Assembly: GCA_964642045.1 (NCBI GenBank)
Contig: CAZXLZ010000023.1
Span: forward strand, 1 to 18,257
DNA: 18,257 nt
Reading direction: 5' to 3'
Source: RGIG5057 sp964642045
Lineage (GTDB): Bacteria; Bacillota; Clostridia; TANB77; CAG-465
Part shown: positions 13,628 through 18,257 of the stretch, in pieces
Layout: each line of letters starts with the position of its first letter
How positions within the stretch are numbered: the stretch's first letter is position 1
Position numbers and translations under genes: made by a program
Notes under the pieces: generated by a model
What the model saw: only the letters and a program-made list of their open reading frames with translations
Told to the model about the DNA's origin: nothing
Databases searched by the model: none

Positions 13628-14980
13628 ATGAGAGAGATTGATAAAGATGAACTAGAACTTCTTAGAAAAAAGGTGGAGATAGCTAAAAGAGAAAGTGATA
13701 ATGACAAATTTTCAAGAAGGCGTAATATAGTAAAAGAAGAAAATAATAATATTAATATTGATGCTAAAAAAATAAAGAAAGAGAAATCAAAGAAAGAAAA
13801 AATAAAAAAAGAAAAGATAAAAAAAGAAAACAAACAAAACACTAAAGAAATAAAGTTTCAAAGCTTTACATTCATGAAAGATGAAGAGAAAAAGGATATT
13901 AATGAAGATAGGAAAATAAAACAAAATAAAAAACAAAAAGTAAAAAAAGAAAAAGAACCTTTTTCAGCTAAAAGATTTCTTATTAAGCTTGGTATAATGA
14001 TTGTTATAGCAATTTTTGTAACGATACTTGGCTTTTACTTTTTAGATAGAGCAATATATAATCTTAATAATGTAAATTTATTAGATACACCTATAAAAGG
14101 ACTACAGAGTGATATAAATAAAGGGATAAAGATTGAAGATACAATGTCATCAGTGCAGTATACATATAACAATAAATATTATACGTATTTAAGTGAAGGA
14201 AAAGTATATATTAATGATTTAGTAAGTTCAGAAAATTTAGTTATTGTTGAAAATGCAAATCCTATTTGTTACTATAATTTGTTATATGATAAAAATCGTA
14301 TATTCTATATAACATCTGAAGATTCAACATATTCTACAACTCTACAAATTTGGACTTATGATATAGCCTCAGGTGAAACATCAGAGTACAATGAATTTAA
14401 TGTTTCTGGATTTACTAGAATAAAAGATTTAGAGTATTCACCACTTGTTAATATTATATATCTAAATGTTGAAAGAAATAGTGGAGGATATACAGAAAAT
14501 GTAGTTTATAGGATAGATTTATTTAACAACATGGGAAGATATGCAAGTAATATGATAGTTAATAAGATGGTTATGCTAAAATTAACTGAGAATCTGTATT
14601 TTGAAGATGGAAATGGAACTATATATTATTCAGGATATCCACTTAGAATATTTAATGAGGGTGTAGACCTAATTGGACTAGATTTAAATGATAAAGTGTA
14701 TTTTATATCATCAGATAGAACTAAGATATATGTAGTATCTGGAAGACAAATACTTGCAACTATAGATTTAGAAGATACAAATCCAATTACTTGGTATAGT
14801 GATAACACTAATGTATATCTAGTTTATCAAGATTATGTTTGTTGTATATCAGCAGGTGAGCCTCTAAGAAAAGTTGGAAAGATGTCTAGATATGTAACTT
14901 TCCAAACAATAAAAGGAAGCACTATGTATGTAAGAACAAATGATAATAGGGTAGTAAAAGTAGAGCTTGATTTAAAATAA
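13628..14980 (+). CDS. Lysine-rich membrane protein with beta-rich outer domain, unknown function
   Basis: This 450-aa protein is the third gene of the envelope operon, 27 bases after the NAGPA gene, with GGGGGAT near 13611-13617 and ATG 13628. The first 115 residues are hydrophilic and very basic, with a repeating KKEKIKKEKIKKE stretch (about residues 50-72). They should lie in the cytosol. One membrane helix follows (about 118-140, LIKLGIMIVIAIFVTILGFY). The remaining 300 residues look like a beta-propeller-type fold outside the membrane: regularly spaced aromatic/hydrophobic strands such as NKYYTYLSEGKVYINDL, LLYDKNRIFYITSED and NDKVYFISSDRTKIYVVSG. No enzyme motif was found. A role with the neighbouring wall-synthesis enzymes is plausible but only by location. 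Confidence 0.82.
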   Translation: MREIDKDELELLRKKVEIAKRESDNDKFSRRRNIVKEENNNINIDAKKIKKEKSKKEKIKKEKIKKENKQNTKEIKFQSFTFMKDEEKKDINEDRKIKQNKKQKVKKEKEPFSAKRFLIKLGIMIVIAIFVTILGFYFLDRAIYNLNNVNLLDTPIKGLQSDINKGIKIEDTMSSVQYTYNNKYYTYLSEGKVYINDLVSSENLVIVENANPICYYNLLYDKNRIFYITSEDSTYSTTLQIWTYDIASGETSEYNEFNVSGFTRIKDLEYSPLVNIIYLNVERNSGGYTENVVYRIDLFNNMGRYASNMIVNKMVMLKLTENLYFEDGNGTIYYSGYPLRIFNEGVDLIGLDLNDKVYFISSDRTKIYVVSGRQILATIDLEDTNPITWYSDNTNVYLVYQDYVCCISAGEPLRKVGKMSRYVTFQTIKGSTMYVRTNDNRVVKVELDLK

Positions 14981-14985
14981 AAAAT

Positions 14986-15012
14986 ATCTAGGAAAGTATA
15001 TCTTTCCTAGAT
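14986..15012. terminator. Bidirectional terminator between convergent genes
   Basis: ATCTAGGAAAG at 14986-14996 pairs perfectly with CTTTCCTAGAT at 15002-15012 over a 5-base loop. It stands between the stop at 14980 (plus strand) and the stop at 15013 (minus strand), with A/T runs on both sides. Confidence 0.85.
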
Positions 15013-15456
15013 TTATCCTTTTATATATGCAATAGTTACGCCATACTGACCTTCAAAATATCCCGCAAGTTCAAATCTTTCTATATATTCAGATTTTGAT
15101 AAATATTCATGTACAGCTTCTCTTAAAACACCTCCATTTTTTCCATGTATTATTTTAATTTTATATATTTTATTAACAATAGCATTTGATATAAACATTT
15201 CTAGTTTATTTAGTGCTTCTTCTTTGGTTAGATGTCTTAACATAACTTCATCAGCTATATTTTTTGTATTATTTATATAATTTACATTTACTTTAGGAGT
15301 AGTTTCTTCGTATTCAAATCGTTCAAGTTTATCAAGAGGCACAATTACCTTCTTAAAATCTGTAGTCTTAAGCATAGCTTTTTTATTTGATATTCCATCT
15401 ATTTTACCATATATTTTTGTATCTTTTATTTTAACTTTATCTTTTTTATTAAACAT
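15013..15456 (-). CDS. Stand-alone KOW-Smr domain protein resembling the MutS2 C-terminus
   Basis: This 147-aa protein has an ATG at 15456 and AAAGGG 8 bases upstream (15465-15470). Residues 1-55 resemble the KOW-like segment of MutS2: KVKIKDTKIYGKIDGISNKK, then FKKVIVPLDKLERFEYEE. Residues about 65-147 are an Smr domain: LTKEEALNKLEMFI, IKIIHGKNGGVLREAVHEYL, YGVTIAYIKG. In MutS2 the Smr domain is a nuclease that acts on branched DNA and, in Bacillus, on collided ribosomes. The MutS ATPase part is absent, with no coding sequence for it upstream, and this short form has its own start. The family motifs are altered: LDLRG appears as VMLRH (Asp lost) and HGKGTG as HGKNGG. It may bind nucleic acid without cutting; this is inference. 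Confidence 0.8.
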   Translation of the reverse strand: MFNKKDKVKIKDTKIYGKIDGISNKKAMLKTTDFKKVIVPLDKLERFEYEETTPKVNVNYINNTKNIADEVMLRHLTKEEALNKLEMFISNAIVNKIYKIKIIHGKNGGVLREAVHEYLSKSEYIERFELAGYFEGQYGVTIAYIKG

Positions 15457-15532
15457 AATAATTACCCTTTAAATATATTACCATAATGACTGAGGTTTAG
15501 CAATATATATATGGCAAAATAAAGATAAATAT

Positions 15533-15561
15533 TTGATATATATATTTCTTTATGATAAAAT
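15533..15561 (+). promoter_or_regulatory. Promoter of the HD-domain gene
   Basis: TTGATA at 15533-15538, a 17-bp spacer and TAAAAT at 15556-15561 with an extended TGA predict a start near 15568, just ahead of the ribosome binding site AGGGGGA. Confidence 0.75.
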
Positions 15562-15590
15562 AAAAATGTAAAAAATAGGGGGATTATATA

Positions 15591-16142
15591 ATGAAAGATA
15601 GATTTATAAACTTGCTTAGAAGTATAAATAGGGAAGGAATGGATAAGCTTATAGAGTTTTTAGAAAAGACTGATTTTTTCAAAGCTCCTGCAAGTACAAG
15701 ATTTCATGGTGCAAAAGAAAATGGACTTTTAGAGCATAGCTTAAAAGTATATGAAATATTAGATAAAAAGATAAAAAATCAAGATGAGATTAAGGTAGAT
15801 GATGATACTATTAAAATAGTTGCGCTTCTTCATGATATATGTAAGGTAAATTTTTATAAAGTGGAGTATAGGAATGCTAAGAATGAAAGAGGGGAATGGG
15901 AAAAAGTTCCATATTACACTACTGATGATACTATGCCATATGGTCATGGAGAAAAATCTGTAATGATGCTTATGGAATTTATAAAACTTACAAGTGAGGA
16001 AAAATATGCTATTAGATGGCATATGGGATTTACTGAGCCAAAAGAAGTATATACTACTATAGGCGCTGCATACAAAAAATATCCACTAGCACTTTTAACT
16101 TTTGAAGCTGATTTAGAAGCAACATATATTTATGATATATAA
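15591..16142 (+). CDS. HD-domain phosphohydrolase
   Basis: This 183-aa cytosolic protein starts at ATG 15591 behind AGGGGGA (about 15577-15583). It carries the metal-binding residues of the HD superfamily: His49 in LLEHSLKVYE, the HD doublet His81-Asp82 in LLHDICK, His119 in YGHGEKS, His144 in RWHMGF and Asp174 near the C-terminus. Such proteins hydrolyse phosphate esters of nucleotides or nucleic acids. The FHGAKENGLLEHSL pattern recalls the HD part of YhaM-type enzymes, but the OB-fold RNA-binding domain of YhaM is missing. The substrate is therefore unknown. It stands alone between the divergent Smr gene and the convergent uvrB. Confidence 0.88.
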   Translation: MKDRFINLLRSINREGMDKLIEFLEKTDFFKAPASTRFHGAKENGLLEHSLKVYEILDKKIKNQDEIKVDDDTIKIVALLHDICKVNFYKVEYRNAKNERGEWEKVPYYTTDDTMPYGHGEKSVMMLMEFIKLTSEEKYAIRWHMGFTEPKEVYTTIGAAYKKYPLALLTFEADLEATYIYDI

Positions 16143-16176
16143 AAAAGAAACGGCTATTTATTATAGCTGTTTCTTT
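16140..16176. terminator. Bidirectional terminator overlapping the ends of the HD gene and uvrB
   Basis: A 14-bp stem, 16144-16157 with 16163-16176 (one G-U pair), lies between the convergent genes. It includes the uvrB stop codon (16161-16163) and its last codons. Read from the minus strand, it is followed by a T run (16140-16146), so it is best as the uvrB terminator. Confidence 0.8.
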
Positions 16177-18114
16177 AATTCTGTAATAAAGTCTCTTATA
16201 CATGCTGCTTTTTCAAATTCATAATTTCTAGCATAACTCATCATTTCTTTTGTTAATCTATCAATGCTTTCCTCGATAGTTTCTTCAGAGTTTACAGAAA
16301 TAGAATTTTCTTCTTCAGCATTAAATGTTGCCTTTATACTTTCTCTTATATCTTTCTTTATAGTTTTTGGTGTTATATTATGCTCTATGTTAAACTCCTC
16401 TTGAAGCTTCCTACGTCTATTAGTCTCTTTTATAGCTTTTTCCATTGAATCAGTAAGTTCATCTGCATACATTATAACTTTTCCATTAGCATTTCTTGCT
16501 GCACGTCCAATTGTTTGTATAAGTGAACGCTCACTTCTTAAGAAACCTTCTTTATCAGAATCAAGTATTGCAACTAAGGATACCTCAGGAATATCTAATC
16601 CTTCTCTTAAAAGGTTGATTCCAACAAGAACATCAAATTTACCTTCACGAAGTTTTTTGATTATTTCTAACCTTTCTAAAGCCTTTACATCTGAATGGAT
16701 ATAATTTACTTTTATATCCTTTGAGGACAAGAAGTTGGTAAGTTCTTCAGCTTGTTTTTTAGTTAGAGTAGTTACTAAAACACGTTCGTTATTTGCTATA
16801 GTTTCTTTTATATTTTCAAGTAAGTCTTCAATTTGATTATCTCTAGGCTTAACAATTATTTTAGGATCTAAAAGTCCAGTAGGCCTTATAATCTGTTCAG
16901 CAGTATTTTCTGAATGCGCATTTTCATAATCACCAGGAGTTGCACTTACATATATAGTTTTATCCTTTTTCTTTTCCCATTCTTCAAATCTTAGAGGTCT
17001 ATTGTCAAATGCAGAAGGAAGTCTAAAGCCATTTTCAACCAGTGACTCTTTTCTTGCTCTATCACCATTATACATAGCTCTAAGCTGAGGAAGAGTTACA
17101 TGGGATTCGTCTATTACAACTAAAAAGTCATCTCCTAGGTAATCAAATAGGGTATAGGGAGTAGACCCCTTTTCTCTATCACTCATATATACAGAATAGT
17201 TTTCTATTCCTTGACAAAATCCAGTTTCTTTAAGCATCTCTATATCAAAGTTTGTCCTTTGTTCAATTCTATATGCTTCTATTACATTACCATTATCTTT
17301 AAAATACTTAACTCTTTCTTCTAAATCTTTTTCAATTCTGGATATTGCTTTATCTATTTTTTCTTTTGGCATTACATAGTGAGATTTAGGATATATAAAT
17401 TCATGTTTAGATGTAGATTTTACTTTCATAGTAATGCTGTCTAATATTTTTACACTATCTATTTCATCACCAAAAAATTCTAGTCTTATAACTTCTTCTG
17501 AACTTGCAGCAGGGAAGATATCTATAACATCTCCTTTTACTCTAAACTTACCACGAGTAAATTCTATATCATTTCTTTCATACTGCATTTCTATTAATCT
17601 TTGAACGGTTTCTTTCATTGTTTTTTTCATGCCAGGTCTTACAGATAAAACCATGGAAGAGTAGTCTTCAGGAGAACCTAGAGAATAGATAGCAGATACA
17701 CTTGCAATAATAATTACATCTTTTCTTTCAAATAACGCAGCAGTTGCACTATGCCTTAATTTATCTATTTCATCATTTATACTACTATCTTTTTCTATAT
17801 ATGTATCAGTAGAAGCTATATATGCTTCTGGCTGATAATAATCGTAGTAGGATATAAAGTACTCAACAGCATTTTCTGGAAAGAATTCTTTGAATTCTGA
17901 ATATAGCTGTCCAGCGAGCGTTTTATTATGAGTCATAATAATTGTTGGTTTATTTACTTCTTTAATTACATTAGCTATTGTGTATGTTTTACCGAGATCC
18001 AGTAACTCCAAGTAATATTTGATTTTTCTTATTATCTTTTATTCCATCTACAAGCGATTTTATTGCTTTTGGCTGGTCACCCATTGGCTCAAATGGGGAA
18101 TGAAGTTTAAACAT
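16161..18114 (-). CDS. uvrB: UvrABC excision nuclease subunit B, frameshifted at Walker A
   Basis: UvrB is the damage-verifying helicase of nucleotide excision repair. The true start is ATG 18114 with AGGAGA upstream, which gives MFKLHSPFEPMGDQPKAIKS, the family N-terminus. At codon 40 (Ser of GVTGS) one extra base, G at plus-strand 17994, shifts the frame: the original frame stops two codons later, and the rest reads on from GKT to 16161. Removing it restores GVTGSGKT and a 650-aa protein. Downstream motifs are all intact: the beta-hairpin YYDYYQPEAYIASTDTYIEK, the DEAD-like VIDESHVTLPQLRAMYNGDR, YVSATPG, HSDVKALERLE, VGINLLREGLDIPEVSLVAI, QTIGRAARN and a C-terminal UVR helix pair (DRLTKEMMSYARNYEFEKAA) that binds UvrC. 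As written, the 616-aa frame from TTG 18011 lacks the N-terminus and part of Walker A. A sequence or assembly error is the simplest explanation. Confidence 0.93.
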
Positions 18115-18169
18115 ATTTTTCTCCTTTCTTTTTGGTATTATTTATATGTATAATAACAATTTATCATAT

Positions 18170-18257
18170 TTAAGGATATATTTCTTTTGCCTTGTCATCT
18201 TTTTCATCTAATTTATAAATTCCAATAATATTTTTATCATTTATTAATACATCTAAT
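18170..18257 (-). CDS. 3' end of an unidentified gene upstream of uvrB
   Basis: An open minus-strand frame enters from the right edge and ends at TAA (18170-18172), leaving 28 residues that end IYKLDEKDDKAKEIYP. It lies 55 bases upstream of the uvrB start on the same strand and is probably the preceding gene. The fragment is too short to identify. Confidence 0.5.
   Translation of the reverse strand, partial: LDVLINDKNIIGIYKLDEKDDKAKEIYP

Noticed and set aside
15475..15503. Minus-strand promoter TTGCTA / TAATAT for the Smr-domain gene (17-bp spacing)
   Set aside because: Transcription would start inside or next to the ribosome binding site at 15465-15470, leaving almost no leader. Possible but not convincing.

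Overview
The window is very AT-rich, with short intergenic gaps, strong GGAGG-type ribosome binding sites and frequent TTG/GTG starts. These features, together with the gene families, point to a low-GC Gram-positive bacterium of the Clostridia. The protein with a prepilin-like leader and InlB-type repeats suggests an uncultured gut lineage; that placement is inference from protein style, not a database result.

Layout, left to right. (1) 1-1702: the 3' end of dnaK and complete dnaJ, separated by a strong intergenic hairpin and closed by a terminator. (2) 1791-3472: a secreted or surface protein with a prepilin-like leader and two exactly co-linear 70-residue InlB/Listeria-Bacteroides repeats, cut by an in-frame TAA inside repeat 2. 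(3) 3493-4534: a self-contained two-gene unit (unknown 210-aa protein plus small XRE regulator) with its own promoter, inverted repeat and terminator. (4) 4557-5591: an 8-oxoguanine DNA glycosylase gene with its own promoter. (5) 5617-8947: the ribosomal/transcription operon rpmG-secE-nusG-rplK-rplA-rplJ-rplL, with a near-consensus promoter and an L10 leader that can form alternative terminator and antiterminator structures. It stops at a strong terminator after rplL, so rpoB does not follow. (6) 9000-10113: an unknown single-pass membrane protein coupled to a MazF/EndoA-type toxin without a recognisable antitoxin. (7) 10187-15012: a cell-envelope operon of a class A penicillin-binding protein, a phosphodiester glycosidase-domain protein and a lysine-rich membrane protein of unknown function. 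(8) 15013-15456, minus strand: a stand-alone KOW-Smr protein resembling the tail of MutS2. (9) 15533-16142: an HD-domain hydrolase. (10) 16161-18114, minus strand: uvrB, carrying a one-base insertion exactly in the Walker A codons. (11) 18170-18257, minus strand: the 3' end of another gene.

Most of this is core housekeeping: chaperones, translation, DNA repair and peptidoglycan synthesis. The observations most worth following are the uvrB frameshift, the in-frame stop in the repeat protein, the antitoxin-less MazF paired with a membrane protein, the L10 leader switch, the orphan MutS2 tail with altered Smr motifs, and the unknown/XRE cassette. No tRNA, rRNA, CRISPR array, insertion sequence or attachment site was seen. 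No stretch over 300 bases is without a gene.
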